This document shows positions 11,821 through 23,703 of a DNA stretch of 64,000 nt, in pieces (the first letter of the stretch is position 1; each line of letters starts with the position of its first letter). A program made the translations under genes and the position numbers. The stretch lies in assembly GCA_024305745.1 (NCBI GenBank), contig JAHRBS010000002.1, positions 1,178,001 through 1,242,000 on the forward strand. Reading direction: 5' to 3'. Source of the DNA: Polyporus tsugae. Taxonomy: Eukaryota > Basidiomycota > Agaricomycetes > Polyporales > Polyporaceae. Below the pieces are notes generated by a model, which searched no databases, was not told the DNA's origin, and saw nothing but the letters and a program-made list of their open reading frames with translations.

Positions 11821-13490
11821 TTGGCCATCGGCGGAACTCACCTGAGCGTTTGCAAGCTGAGTGTCCGCGCATGCCACATGTCGCTCTCGGTTCCATTAAT
11901 GGGATTGCATCATCGGGACACGGCGTATAGTGTTTGCAAAGTGCCAGTGTGGGTTATAGTTGGGCTGGCTACGTTCAGTTAGCCACATTGGGACGAAACT
12001 TCGTGGGCCACCGAAGAATCATGGACCGTGGATCTCGAGATGTCGCGTCTGTCAGTAATCCTCAGGATGTGATAGGATACAAAGATTGAGGGTGGAGCGG
12101 CATCGCAAACCCGGCTGCTGACCGAGGTCCGCGTGATTGCGTGGAGATGGACAGAGCACTCGCAAGGGCATCCGAAGACAGACGTGACCAGCTCCGCGGG
12201 AGATGTCTTCCCGGCTCAGCCTAGCGAGTGCAGTGGTCACGGAGCCAGTCGCACATTTTAGATTGACGGCCCGCCTGAGACGGGTGGGACGTTGTCTCTT
12301 GACTGAGCGCTGTTCGACATCGTCAGCGAAACGGGGTTTTGGTATACCCAACGACGTGGCGTGTCTTCGAAAAACCCACAAACATGCTTGTCCGAGATTC
12401 CTTTTTGGCACATCTTGAGATGAAAGAGATCACATGCACCCGGCCGCGGTACGTCGAGACCGTACCGAGACGATTTTGCTCACCCGAGCGGGCGTTATCG
12501 CAGCGGGCGGACAACTGAAGGCTGACTCAAGGTCAGCCGAGGGGCGCAAAGAGTTATCTAAAACACTGCATAACGCACCAAAACTCCAGGATTCCGGACG
12601 GTCGGCGTGACTCCACTCGTTCCCTTCGTGTGACAGCACATGGAAATGCTACGGCACCGATTGCTGGGTAAAACTCTCGGACGCCGTGGCTTACTTGCTG
12701 CATGCACTTCCTGGTTCCCTCGTAATCAACTGACGCTCGGCATCCCTCAGAGGGTGCAAACTATCAGATGAACTGGGTTGAGCCTGTAGTTAATACATTA
12801 TTGTCTATCGTCGAGGATTTAATGGGTCCACATACCGCGTTCTTCGCAAGCTAGAAGGGGAAATGACCCTGCTAGCTCGCCATTTTAGTTGCCACTCAGG
12901 TTGAACTTTACTAAGTGAACTCGATGAATAGGATCGCGGAATCCCCGATGGGTACTTGCAAAGGGTTACGTGAGGGAACCGCCAGTAAGGTGTCCCTTCC
13001 GACGGCTTCCCATGTCGTCGACCTTCCAATAACGGAGGGTACAAAAATAGTGGCTTAGAGGCTCTCACCCACGGCACGATCATGGTAAAATTAGCCTTGT
13101 CAGGGCAATTGTCAACATTGTGCGTGGGTCGGGCCTCAGATCTCAGACTCGGCTTGGAAGGACAGGCAGCGGGTAGTCCTGAGCCGAAAATGTCATCTTA
13201 CGAACAATGGCCACTTAAAACCCACTCACTAGCATTGCGCCGTCGGTGGTGGCGGGAGCTCACGAGGGAGGTAGCGTTGGTCCGGTGGGAGAGCTACCTG
13301 AAGGACTTGCTGGGAGAAAGAAAAATCTTGCCAACCCGCATGATGCGCGATGCGCTTGCATGAGAAGAGGATCCACGGGTGTGCGCCGCTTGTGGTATAC
13401 CGATGTCAGGCGAGATCAAGGAGAGCGTCGTAAATAGGACATTTATTAATATATGAACGTCCCGGCCGAGCAGTGGCCAGGGGGTTCCGC
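11821..13490. other. Gene-poor 1.7-kb stretch
   Basis: It lies between the decarboxylase promoter and the HIT gene. Frames of 60-119 codons occur on both strands (for example 12052-12411 and 12805-13083, both minus), but none shows a family motif, splice structure or consistent GC3. It may contain decayed repeat or regulatory sequence. Confidence 0.4.
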
Positions 13491-14343
13491 TCAACAGGGT
13501 AAAATGCGGACCTGAACGCCTTTCTCCAAAAGGCGTGCAGTCTGTTCGGCGTCAGCAAACCAACTGAACCCTTTTTCGTAACCTTTCCGGCCAGTGACGA
13601 CAGGATACTTGAGCCGCCGTAATAGCGAGCGATAAGGTAGTGCTTGCACATGCATGTGTAGATGTGGGACGGATATATAAGGGGGTATATGGAATCCAAG
13701 GCTGTAAAGCATTGAGTTGTCAGCGCACAATCGCAATACCAAACAAGTACTTACCGCCGGAGATGAGGAGGCGTGTCGAGGGTATCCAAAACTTTGTGAC
13801 CGAGCTCTATCATTTCCCTCACTGAAGGGAGAGAAATCAGTGTACGCCTCGTATAAAAGTTGAAAAGGGTTACCCATCACAGCGTCGGAGGGGTGCAATC
13901 TCTTCACGCTTTCTGAGATGATAGGTTCAGACAGGTTTAATGCAGCAGCAAGGTAGACTGAGGATACCTATGTGTCGTTTGGGGATGATTTGCAGATGAT
14001 GTTCGGCAGAGGGGTTGATGTCTGTGAATACTGCATATACGTCATTCTACCGAGACTTATCAGCCATAGGCAAACGCGCCAAAGCTGGTTGACATACCTC
14101 CCAAACAATGTTGAACCCCTTCTCCTTAGATGCACCGCAGAAGATACAAAACGGATGTGATGACGCGTCTGGATAGAGAACTGACTGTTCGTCTACATGA
14201 TCTATTATTTTCGGGGGATTCCTTGTTCTCGGGGAAGCAAATATCCTCCTGATGATGGAGCGTAGTTTCGAGCGCGTCCGTTGAGATTTGTGGCAGGATA
14301 AATCATCTATGATGCTGGATGTGCAGGGTGTGTCCAAGTGCAT
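13491..14343 (-). CDS. HIT-domain (histidine triad) nucleotide hydrolase
   Basis: Five exons: 14343-14098, 14046-13968, 13912-13874, 13821-13755 and 13701-13491. Phases close, giving 213 residues. The order of motifs is FCIFCGASKEKGFNIVWEND (paired cysteines typical of HINT-type proteins), AVFTDINPSAEHHLQIIPKRHIESVKRLHPSD, VREMIELGHKVLD, then GFHIPPYISVPHLHMHVQ. The last contains the histidine triad H-L-H-M-H and the upstream substrate-binding loop. It should hydrolyse or transfer nucleoside phosphoramidate or adenylate groups. The roughly 70 residues before the HIT core are basic and Ser/Arg-rich. The C-terminal tail (WFADAEQTARLLEKGVQVRIL) is common in fungal homologues. Substrate is not assignable. 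Confidence 0.9.
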
Positions 14344-14743
14344 TCCTAGTCCGGGCCAGAGAACGAAGCAAGGTATGAAAGAGGTCGTTAAGAGGTCGTG
14401 AGGAAGATACTACGCGGATACACGAGGAGAGGGGGGCGGGGCGAAGGTAGGGTAAAAGACAGAAAGCAACCACACCGCTGGCAAGCTGGACGGTGGCGAG
14501 GAGCAAGGGACTAGTTGCAAGGGTGACAGCGACTCCGTGCATGGGCGCTAACATGACACGTGGGCGCCACCTGAGATCGAGTTCTGTCTCCGCGGCACTG
14601 GCAGTGTCGAGTGGTTCAACCCACCACACCCCATCCCTGGTCTCAACCGTCTTTGTGTCCGCCTCACCCCCCACACGCCGGTGCACAGCCGCACCCGTTG
14701 CTCAATAGGGTCGTCATTTCGGCGTTTTTCCACTCTGTCGGCC
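14344..14743. other. Divergent promoter region between HIT gene and UBP8-like gene
   Basis: About 400 bp between two divergent starts. It is rich in G/A on the left and in pyrimidines on the right, and no coding frame is supported. Confidence 0.5.
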
Positions 14744-17630
14744 ATGTCGTCCGAGGCGGATCCACAGAGTGGCAAATGCCCACACATCGCCGCGATCTTG
14801 AGCGATGAATCCGACCGTGCGGCACTCCTCCGCAGATATACCACCGTCGTGCAGTGGCACGCACATCGCACGCACCAAGTTGCGTACCCTGCCAAGCGTC
14901 GCAAGGCGAGCACGCTCACAATGTCTCCTCCGGAATCCGGCTAACGTCATACCACAGATAGCTCCCCCAGAGTGCGGGATTTGCCAACTCTCGCTGTCAC
15001 GGCCCTACGCCTGCTTGTACTGTCCCTTTGCGGGATGCTGGCAGGATAAACATATTCAGCATCACCTTCAGGACACGGGTCATAATTTCTGTGGGTGATC
15101 TTGAACCCGTTCAGTCGGGCACTGTCCGGTCCCCTCGCGTTAATTGTGAGGCTCTACCGGACATCCCGCACTGTTCTCATTCTGATGCTTGAAATAGTCG
15201 CTTACCCATCCTCCGTGTAGGTGTCGACGTCAAAACCGGCCATGTGTTCTGCTTAGAATGTGGCGATTTCGTCTATGACAGCACCCTGACGGGCATCTAC
15301 ACATCAATAAACCTCTCTGTGCAAGAACGCGCGACCAGGTTTCAGGGTTCGTGAGACGCTATGATTGCTTCTACTAGAGCATTCATGTCTTTGGGCAGAT
15401 AAATCTAAATGGGGACGAGAGCCGTTCGTCCCCTGGGGACCGATCGCACAAGAAGTCGCTGCGCTCGATAACACACTGCCTTCTCCATGTCAAGGTGCGT
15501 TTCTCGTGCTAACTTATCTACGTTGACTCATCTCGTGTGCGACACCAGGCCGCCGCGGTCTCCTTAACCTTGGCCAGACGTGTTTTATGAACGTCATATT
15601 GCAGTCGTTCATTGCCAACCCCCTCCTCCGCAACTATTACCTCAGCGATAAGCATAACAGCAAGCTATGTAAGGTCAAAGACTGCACATCCTGTGAAATG
15701 GACAAGCTATATTCGGAGGTAGCGTTCCTTTGAATCTTGCTGAACGTCCGTGGGGAATTTGACACTGAGCCGAACAGGTATACTCCGAGAATTTTACGGC
15801 ATATGGCCCTATTGACCTCCTCGCGAAGACATGGAGAGTATCATCCGAACTATCCGGATATTCCCAACAGGATGCCCACGAGTTCTTCATCACCGCCTTG
15901 AATCAGATACACGCCACGTCGAGAGGCTCGACGTCGCTGCAGTGTATTTGCATTATCCACTCAACGTTCGCGGGCTTGCTGCAGAGCGATGTCAAGTGCG
16001 AGCGATGTGGAAAGGTGGCTGACAAGACCGATCCGATGCTCGACATCAGCTTGGAGCTGAAGGGCGAAAGCGGAAACGAGCAGAATTTGACATTGGCGTC
16101 GTGTCTTCGCAGGCAAGCTCCCCTTCTTACGATCGCCCCCCGTTCCCCGCGTTGTCATTCTTCCGTCCTCCGTCCACGCCCTAATTTGGTCCATGTTGAC
16201 GTCAGGTTCACTTATCCGGAGAAGCTCGGGCCCAACGAGTATAGCTGCGAAAAGTGTGGCAAGGCCTCTCATGTTCGTCCACGTCTCCTTCCATGACTAG
16301 CCATGCCGATCCTAGGCGTTCACTCCCCGGTCTCGACCTCGTACATTTCTAATCATGCCCCCACTTTCGCGCAGGCTAGCAAGCGTCTGAGTATCCGGAA
16401 GCTCCCTCCGGTCCTCAGCTTTCAATTCAAGGTGAGAGCATTATGCTTGTTTGCGACATGCCTCTCCGCCCGCTCACACTGGGTTTCGGTCGCCACTTCC
16501 AATGCCCTTCCAACTTTGCTTTAACATCGTTCGTCGCCATCCGCGTCGCGACTATCTCACCATCGCCCCTGCCCCTCGCCGGCTCCGTGGCTCGCGTTCC
16601 CAACGCCGCCCACCCACACTTCCGCATCCCGCCCCCGTTTCCGTGCCCATTTATGTTCGCGTCGCCGTTCCCACTCACACCACACGCAGCGCTTCGAGCA
16701 GAGGACTCTGGACAAGTCCGCCGCACGCAAGATCGAGGCTCGCATCCGTTTCCCAGCTTCGCTAAACATGGCGCCATACACGACCCTGGTCATGCACAAG
16801 CAGGAGCAGCTCAAGGAGGCCGCCACCCCTGCGACCCTCGTACCGTAAGCAGACCTCATTTCGGCTCCCCGGATTCCCTTCCCCTTCTTCCCCTGCAGAC
16901 TCGTCTCCGTGTGCCAGGTCGGGCTGGTGCTCGGATGGTTCATCTCCCATGCCGCTTCGCACGGCGGCCTGGCTCCACGCCGCCCCCGAGTGCCGTTGAA
17001 TGCTGGGGCCCCGCAATACTAACGAGCACTCCACCCCGCGTTCGCATTTGCTTAGGGACAGGAACCTCGGGCCCGAAGCCCTGTACGACTACGACCTCTT
17101 CGCCGTCGTCTGCCACGAAGGCCAGATCGACAACGGGCACTATACGTGCTTCGCGCGCTCGCACGACGAGGTGCGTTCCCTCCCGTCTCCCGTCTCCCTC
17201 CGCCTCAGTCTTTCTGCCCCGTTCTCACTCGCTCTCGCCCTTACTCTCACCTCTCGTTCTCACCGCCGCCCGCCGGTCCGTGTGCACTTCTGCCGGTCAC
17301 CCACGCATCCCGGCGCAACAGTGGTACCGATATGACGACGACAAGTGCGTGCTCGACGTGTCGACGTGCTGACTCCCCGCGTGTCTCTCGCTCATCGTTT
17401 CGCCGCTTCTCTGTTCGCACAGGGTGACACATTCGACGCTCGGTGCCTGCCTCAATTCGCAGGCGTACATGTGCTTTTACGTCAAGAGGCATCTCGACTA
17501 CAAGCCCAATGTCACGCCATCGTACGTCGTGACGCGCGAACAGGAGGCTGTGAAGGAGAAGGAGAGGGAGCGAGAGAAGGAGGCGGCCCGGATGAGGGAA
17601 GTCGAGGATGCGCTTCTCGCCGCGATATGA
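14744..17630 (+). CDS. UBP8: Ubp8/USP22-type ubiquitin-specific protease (SAGA DUB)
   Basis: Cysteine peptidase of family C19; the Ubp8/USP22 group removes ubiquitin from histone H2B within SAGA. The start at 14744 (gccATGTCG) is followed by an exon to about 14905. A zinc finger UBP follows: CGICQLSLSRPYACLYCPFAGCW ... HHLQDTGHNFC ... GHVFCLECGDFVYD. The Cys box is GLLNLGQTCFMNVILQSF near 15570, QQDAHEFF lies near 15870, and two CxxC ribbons follow (CERCGK near 16000, CEKCGK near 16250). The His box is GQIDNGHYTCFAR near 17130, then YRYDDDK and a C-terminal Lys/Glu-rich helix ending DALLAAI. About ten exons are needed. The intron at about 16432-16687 is unusually long (about 256 bp) and pyrimidine-rich. 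The zinc finger plus C19 arrangement argues for Ubp8 over other USPs. Confidence 0.92.
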
Positions 17631-17943
17631 ATCTCCGGACCGCAGCGCTGTATGCCCGACTCGGACCGTGCTTCAAATGGGGCTTTACGACGTTGTATGA
17701 TAATTATCCGGGCAGAGGGCTCTAGGACAGTACCTGTACGAAGTTCATGATGTACAAAACGTGACGAGAACACGAGGAGTTGTAGGGGAGTCGTGAGTAG
17801 GTACATGATGAACTGGTATACGAAAGCGAATTGGGGATAGGGGCAGCGTGTGGGGAGTCTAGCACTAGATCATACAACGAGCAATGGATTGACGGAGAAA
17901 GCTACAGGACGACGTTGGGATGGTTGCTCGCTGAGCGCATCGT

Positions 17944-18699
17944 TCAGGGGATGATGTCATTCAACTCTCCCTCGCGGACCCGGATCTCTACCACCTCAAC
18001 CTCGTAGTCCATCATGGACGAGTTCGTCGAAGACACGGAAGAGGACACGAAGCCACGGGAATTTGAGGGAGACGTTGACGCGACATCTGAACGACACGAC
18101 ACGCACGACACGATCAAGACTCATGTGAGCTTACGAGGAAAGGAGACAGAGAAAGTGAACGAACATCGGTCTTTGATGTATGGCGGAATGAATAGGTCCT
18201 GGATGACATCATGGGTCGAGTAAGTATCGCGTGTGGCGACGACGAGCTTCCGGGGGCTCACCTGGTTCCAGACGAAGCCCTGGCTCTTCTGGATGGTCAG
18301 AATGGGCCGGAGGGTGAAGACCGGCTGCTGGCGTTGCTTCTTGCGGTGCTCTCGCTTGGGGCTCTCAAAGTGCTCAACTGCGCGCTGCTTGCCCTTGACG
18401 TCCTTCTTCTTCATCTCCACGATCTTCTCCGAGGACATGGGCTCGTCGCCCTCGTCGATCTCCATGTCGCCGTCGATCTGGGGAGATCGCGCGTCGCCGG
18501 CGGAGACGGGCCGCTCGGGGTCGGAGCGGACGTGCTCATAGTCGTCTTCGTCTTCGGAACACGAGTCGTTGTCAGACGCACTGTCGCTGTAGTCGTCCCC
18601 GTACGGGATCTGCTCGTAGCATGCCCACGTAGGGGGCGAGGGCGCCCGGCCGATGGGACGGCGACGGAAGAAGTCAGGGTAAGCGGAGTCGGTGCTCAT
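17944..18699 (-). CDS. Small acidic hypothetical protein
   Basis: Three exons, 18699-18262, 18198-18165 and 18086-17944, with phases that close to give 204 residues. The N-terminus (MSTDSAYPDFFRRRP) is followed by a strongly acidic stretch (SDSASDNDSCSEDEDDYEHVRSD), a Lys/Arg-rich segment (KREHRKKQRQQ), then FTLRPILTIQKSQGFVWNQDLFIPPYIKDR and a Ser-rich tail ending in VEVVEIRVREGELNDIIP. The FTLRPILTIQKSQGFVWN block is the most conserved-looking part. I do not recognise a family. It diverges from THG1 across 348 bp. Long antisense frames over it are GC3 artefacts. Confidence 0.75.
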
Positions 18700-19047
18700 G
18701 GCTGGATGAGTGCGCTTAGGGTCGAGTTGGCGGTGTGGGGTCGTCGGGGCTATATAGGCGAGGGATATCGATGGGGCGATGGTGGTGGTCGGAGGGCAAC
18801 CTTCGAGAGCGGAGTCACTCCGAGGCGCGGCGATGTGATGCGCTGTGACGGGGCGCAGGGCTGCTGTTGGCGACCGAGTCACAGCAGCCCCGATAAGGCA
18901 ATGCCTCCCCTCCGCCACGCCGCTACCAGCCGTTGTCCAACACGTCCCGCCCGCCCTCGAGGCTTCTCGCAACCCCCGGACCTACCACTCCCTGCCTGCC
19001 ATCGTACGGATCGCCTCCCACGTCGGAGTTGCCTATCAGACTGCGCC
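18700..19047. promoter_or_regulatory. Bidirectional promoter between the 204-residue orphan and THG1
   Basis: 348 bp separate the two divergent ATGs. On the minus strand side, a tatag motif near 18751 is the only TATA-like element seen. Confidence 0.4.
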
Positions 19048-20154
19048 ATGGCCGGAAGCAAGTTCGCATACGTTAGGAATTTTGAGTTACCAGATCCTCT
19101 CCTTCCTGGTACCTTCATGGTTCTCCGCATCGATGGGCATGCCTTTCACCGGTCAGTTCAACGTGCAACATGCATGACTTTCTTTTCTGACGGTGTCGCA
19201 GGTTGTCAGAGGAGCACGGCTTTACGAAGCCCAACGATGAAAGGGCCTTGCAGCTCATGGACCATGCCGCCCGTGATGTCATGAATGAATTCAAAGATAT
19301 CGTCCTCGCGTTCGGCGAATCGGATGAGTATAGGTAACCGCTCCCGCAGATCCGAAGTGATCTGCCATACATTTACTGCGTCATACATAGCTTGTTGTTT
19401 CGTAAAAGCGCGGCGCTGTACAACCGGCGCGAAGCCAAGATACTCACAACGATCACCTCTCTGTTCACGTCGTCATACGTCTTCAACTGGCACAAGTACT
19501 TGCCCGATATGCCCCTCAAGTACTGTCCCTCCTTCGACGGTCGAATAGTGCTCTACCCTTCAGCAACCGTCGTCCGCGACTACTTCTCCTGGCGACAGGC
19601 CGACAGTATGTCGCACTCGCTCGGACCGTGATGAAGCAATCGATCGCTCATGACTCCCAGCACACATCAACAACCTGTACAATACCGTGTTCTGGGCCCT
19701 CGTCCTCAAGGGTGGTCAGACCACGACTGAGGCGCACGCCGCACTTAGAGTGCGTCTGGACCGTGGACGGGAGCTTGTTAGACACTTAACGCTATGCTCA
19801 TAGGGGACTGTGTCTTCTCAGAAGCATGAGATGCTCTTCTCCCGCTTCGGAGTCAATTACAACGATCTGCCAGCCAGATTCAGAAAAGGAAGCATATTGG
19901 CTCGGGAGGAGGTTCGTGCGTGCGATCTTCTCGTCCCGACAGGTTCGCTAATGTCCCATTAGGTTTTGACGGGCATCGAAGGTGTGGATGGGTTTGACGC
20001 GACCGCAGTCGTGGAAGGGGCTGTGCCTCCAACCACGCCGCAGTCAAGCTCGAAGAAGAAGAAGGTTCGAGCGCGCACCACCGTCGAGCTATACCATTGT
20101 GATATCATCGGCGACGAGTTTTGGAACTCTCGACCAAATATACTTGACGATTGA
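19048..20154 (+). CDS. THG1: tRNA-His guanylyltransferase
   Basis: Adds the essential G-1 to the 5' end of tRNA-His by 3'-5' polymerisation. The start at 19048 (gccATGGCC) gives [23 protein letters not shown]. The first exon ends at 19151 inside RIDGHAFHR, and the second begins at 19202 with [20 protein letters not shown]. The metal-binding aspartates are in RIDGH and GESDEYS. Later landmarks are [79 protein letters not shown] and a C-terminal [19 protein letters not shown]. All family blocks are present in order over about six exons, so the gene looks intact. A short Ser/Lys run (SSSKKKK) is inserted before the C-terminal block. Confidence 0.95.
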
Positions 20155-21202
20155 TCCTTTTCGAAGCTCTGCCGGCACATTAATGTCCAAGCCCACAGCT
20201 TTGGGAGTACCCTGTTACCAGACGAGCATGTCGTGGTGAGTGCGTCTCTCAATTGGGCGGACCAGGTATGGCTTGTTGTACTCAGGCTGGACTCAGACCA
20301 CCGGGATTTTTCTCGCAACCTCGATCTCAAGCCTCCGAGGTTGTCGTTTTTACATTCCCGGTTTCCAGCCTGCAGACCTTTCTCGTCAAGACTCTGCCCA
20401 ATGTCACGAGTTTGGGTGTCACCTTCCTCCCTCCCATGCGAAGCAGTGGGGCCCTCGTCCCCGGTCGCGTGCTTTTTGCAGCATCTGCAGACCATCGTTC
20501 AGAGTAATTCACGACTGCGCGCGCGTCCCATCGTTTCCAATATCCGGTTGCAGAACATGAATACATGAGATCCTGTCCGACGTCCACCAAGGCCCGCTGA
20601 GCGAGTATGGCAGCATAGCTGCCGATAGGAGAGGTCGTCGAGTCCTCCTGAATGTAGGAAACTATTGCTGTTGACTGATTTCTGTTGCATGGGGCTTACA
20701 TTCTACCTCGTACAGGTCCCGATGTCCCTCTGACGACTTCATAACTGTGGCGAACGGCGATTCCGCTTCTAGGACCGGCAGCGCACTGCACGCGTTCCCA
20801 GTGAGCGGTTTCCTTTCCCAAGCATGAACCCTTCACAGACAAGAATGCTACCTTTACCCCTTCAGACATGCACTTCCCCACCCGCTTTTGCAACGCCCTC
20901 TTTCCTTGCACTACAACATCCCCCTATATACCCCCTACATGACACATCCCTTGCAAATTCGCTGATCCATTCAGTTTCTCTTACTCTAGATTGGGCATTT
21001 ATATTCCCTGTTAGCATGATGCTTTAAAGGACAAACGTGCCGTACTTTTTCCCCGCACAATGTACATGGCAGTTATATATATCGTACCTAGGAGTACAAT
21101 TCTGCGTTGACGAGCTTGGGGTGCCGGCAACTGGCGACACCCCTCGGACCTCCTGAATTTGACGGGACCTCTGCCCACTGAGATGGCTGTTGCTCATATT
21201 CC
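20155..21202. other. 1-kb intergenic region
   Basis: It follows the THG1 stop and precedes the F-box gene. Frames on both strands (20233-20568 +, 19959-20495 -) have no recognised motif. A TATA-like ttatatata run near 21072-21082 lies about 125 bp before the next ATG. Confidence 0.4.
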
Positions 21203-22984
21203 ATGATGCACTCTATACTGAACTCGCTTCCACGCGAAGTCCTCTACGAATTATGTTATGCTATCCTGCATCCAAGTCGGCATAAAGGACTCAAGATCCT
21301 CTCGTCTCTGGCACGAACCTGTCGACTCTTCCATGAACCAGCCGTCGGTGCCATATGGAACCGGATCCCCGACATCCTCACTCTTATCCACACACTTCCA
21401 GAAGACCTGTGGCTAGAAACCCATGTCAAGATTACCCGGGACGACCATCTCTACCGCTTCTTTACGACCCGACTGGTATGTACAAGGTTTCCTAGACCAC
21501 ATACAGTATGTCCATTGAGCTAACTAGTCCATGGCAAGTCCTTCAAGAGACCGCCAGTCCAGTCCGACTTCGCTAGATTGAAGCACTATGCCCATCGCAT
21601 ACACCACATTGCGTCTCCGAACACTTGCCTGATTCCACCTGATATCTTGAGTGCTCTTGCAATCCACTTCCCGGCTGGCACGCTTCTCCCCAACATCCGT
21701 ACGCTCATCTATCGCTTTTTTACGCCTCCACCTCCCGAGTCCCATCAATCCCTCCAAATATTCTTCGGTCCCAAGCTGCGTAGCATTCTTCTCATTCGCT
21801 CGGCGCCCTGTCAAATCGACGCAGAGTATGCCGATGTAGAAGACTTCGACTGCTTACGAGAACTTCCGCGCATGTGTCCCGGCCTGTCCGTGCTTAATGT
21901 TCGGATGGTCCCCGAACCGAAACTCCCACTCTCGACTGTCGTGCCCGAGATTGTTTGCGGCTTCCAGGATCTCGCCTACGTCCTTGTCGGTCGCATCCTA
22001 TTGGACTTCCCGGCCATCTTGCACCTCGCAAAGCTGCGGAACCTGAATACTCTTTACGCTTGTCTTTCTGACAAAATCACGCAGGCCAACGTCCATTCTC
22101 TGACTACTACTGCATCGACCAGCGGACAAGCCTACTTCCCGAGTCTCCGAAACATCTCGCTCACGCATCGTTTCCTCTCACACTCCACATCGCTCCTCAA
22201 GATCGTCTCCTCTCCCGTCCTCAGCGAGGTCACGCTCTCAACCTCTGGGGAATCAGGCATCTACTGCTCTTCGGAAGATGTCGCCGAGTTATTCGTCGAG
22301 CTCAGCCGCCACCCCTATCTCATCGACATCAGTGTCTCCGTCCACTCGCCTCTCACCGGCGCACCCTTCGACCAGACCACGCTGGAGCCCCTCCTCGTGC
22401 TGTCCAGCCTGCGCATCCTGGACATAGACATCGGGCACACACTCGATGTCGACGACGAGTTCGTCGCCTTCATGGCCTTCGCCTGGCCCAATCTCGTCAT
22501 CCTTATGCTCTGCGTGGGACACCCGCGCTTGGACCCCGCCGCCTTACACCCGACAATGACGCTCGTCGGCCTCGCTTCTTTCGCAGTGTGGTGCCCCGAG
22601 CTGCTGCGGATCGGGCTCCCCGTCAACACGGACATGTCGCGCATCCCGCCGCTGCTGCTCGAGACGCGCCCCGCCCGGGGCGCGGGCTTGAGCGACATGT
22701 TCTACTTGAACGTCGGGCTGTCGGTCGTGAACGACCCCGTGCCCGTCGCGGCGTTCCTGTCGGACCTGTTCCCTAGGCTGGAGGAGGTGCGGACCGCGTG
22801 GGGGCAGGACATGGAGGAGGACATGAATGCGGCCTTGGACGGAGACGTCGGGAGGCCGGAGGAGATGATGGCCAGGTGGAACCAGGTCGCACATTTGGTG
22901 GACGACTTTAGGGCTGTGAGGAACCAGGAGAGGAACTGGGCGGCAGCGCATGGGATGGGACGGTCTGTGGATGTGTCAGGATGA
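21203..22984 (+). CDS. F-box protein
   Basis: Two exons, 21203-21475 and 21539-22984, joined in phase for 572 residues (intron 63 bp, acceptor gcaag). The N-terminus LPREVLYELCYAILHPS...LSSLARTCRLFHEPAVGAIWNRI is the F-box-like helix bundle widespread in Agaricomycetes. It recruits Skp1 in SCF ubiquitin ligases. The rest is Leu-rich with irregular repeats (for example ILHLAKLRNLNTLYACL and LRILDIDIGHTLDVDDEF), compatible with an LRR-like substrate-binding solenoid. Substrate cannot be inferred. The family is highly expanded in mushroom-forming fungi. Confidence 0.85.
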
Positions 22985-23703
22985 CGGGTTGTTGATGTGT
23001 TGTACTAGCTAGGCGGTGTCCCGAAATCGTTGCGTGTACTTACAGTGTACACCACTATATGAAGATGTACGACACGAGGATTTACAGTGTAATTTTACAG
23101 GCACGCGAAGCTTGGAGTAGTTGCAGTCTAAGTAAGTACGGCTGCCGGTCGCTGGAATGACCGTGACCGGTGCGTGTGACCACCGTTGCGTAGTCACTGT
23201 CACGTTCGGGCGCGGTTCAGAATCACTGCCAGTTGCTCTTGGATCGCACCACCGTTACGCACTGCGATTAGACACCCGCTTCGATGTACAGTGTCAGCCA
23301 TAGGGCTCTCTTCACCTCTAGGTCTCGTCTGACCCTTCTTCATCATCCAACAATACTTACAGCGCATCCAGGAGGGCTTCTTCCTGCTTCCTACGTAGCC
23401 AACTGTCGTAGGCGCAATCTGGCCCTTGGAAGGGACCATGTCATACTGTTGTTTCACGATCACCACAAGACTGGCGGTCTCGCAGGTGTTTGGATTCCAT
23501 CACGCCACACCCTCTCTGGCGGCCCAGCACGCCATATGAGTGACTGCAAACCTGGAGGTGAGAGTTTTCATAATCATGCGCAATCTTACGTGTTCCAAAC
23601 TGTACCTAGCTATCGTACAAGCAAGCGGCCCCGTCATAGGCATGCCTTCTTTTACACATGCGGCGATGCCTCCGGAATATGCGATTTTTGACTCACACAT
23701 ATC
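22985..23703. other. Intergenic, no supported gene
   Basis: 720 bp between two plus-strand genes. The first part resembles a 3' UTR. Short frames (23284-23691 +, 23500-23931 -) carry no motif; the minus frame overlaps the next coding exon and is an artefact. Confidence 0.4.

Noticed and set aside
12805..13083. 92-codon minus frame with an rRNA-antisense-like look
   Set aside because: It resembled a conceptual translation of structural RNA, but I could not match either strand to a known rRNA or mitochondrial segment.
18211..19284. 357-codon plus-strand frame
   Set aside because: It is antisense to the phase-consistent 17944-18699 gene and runs into THG1 exon sequence in the wrong frame; GC3 bias explains it.
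20233..20568. Open frames after THG1
   Set aside because: No motif; they lie in the 3' flank and overlap in three frames.
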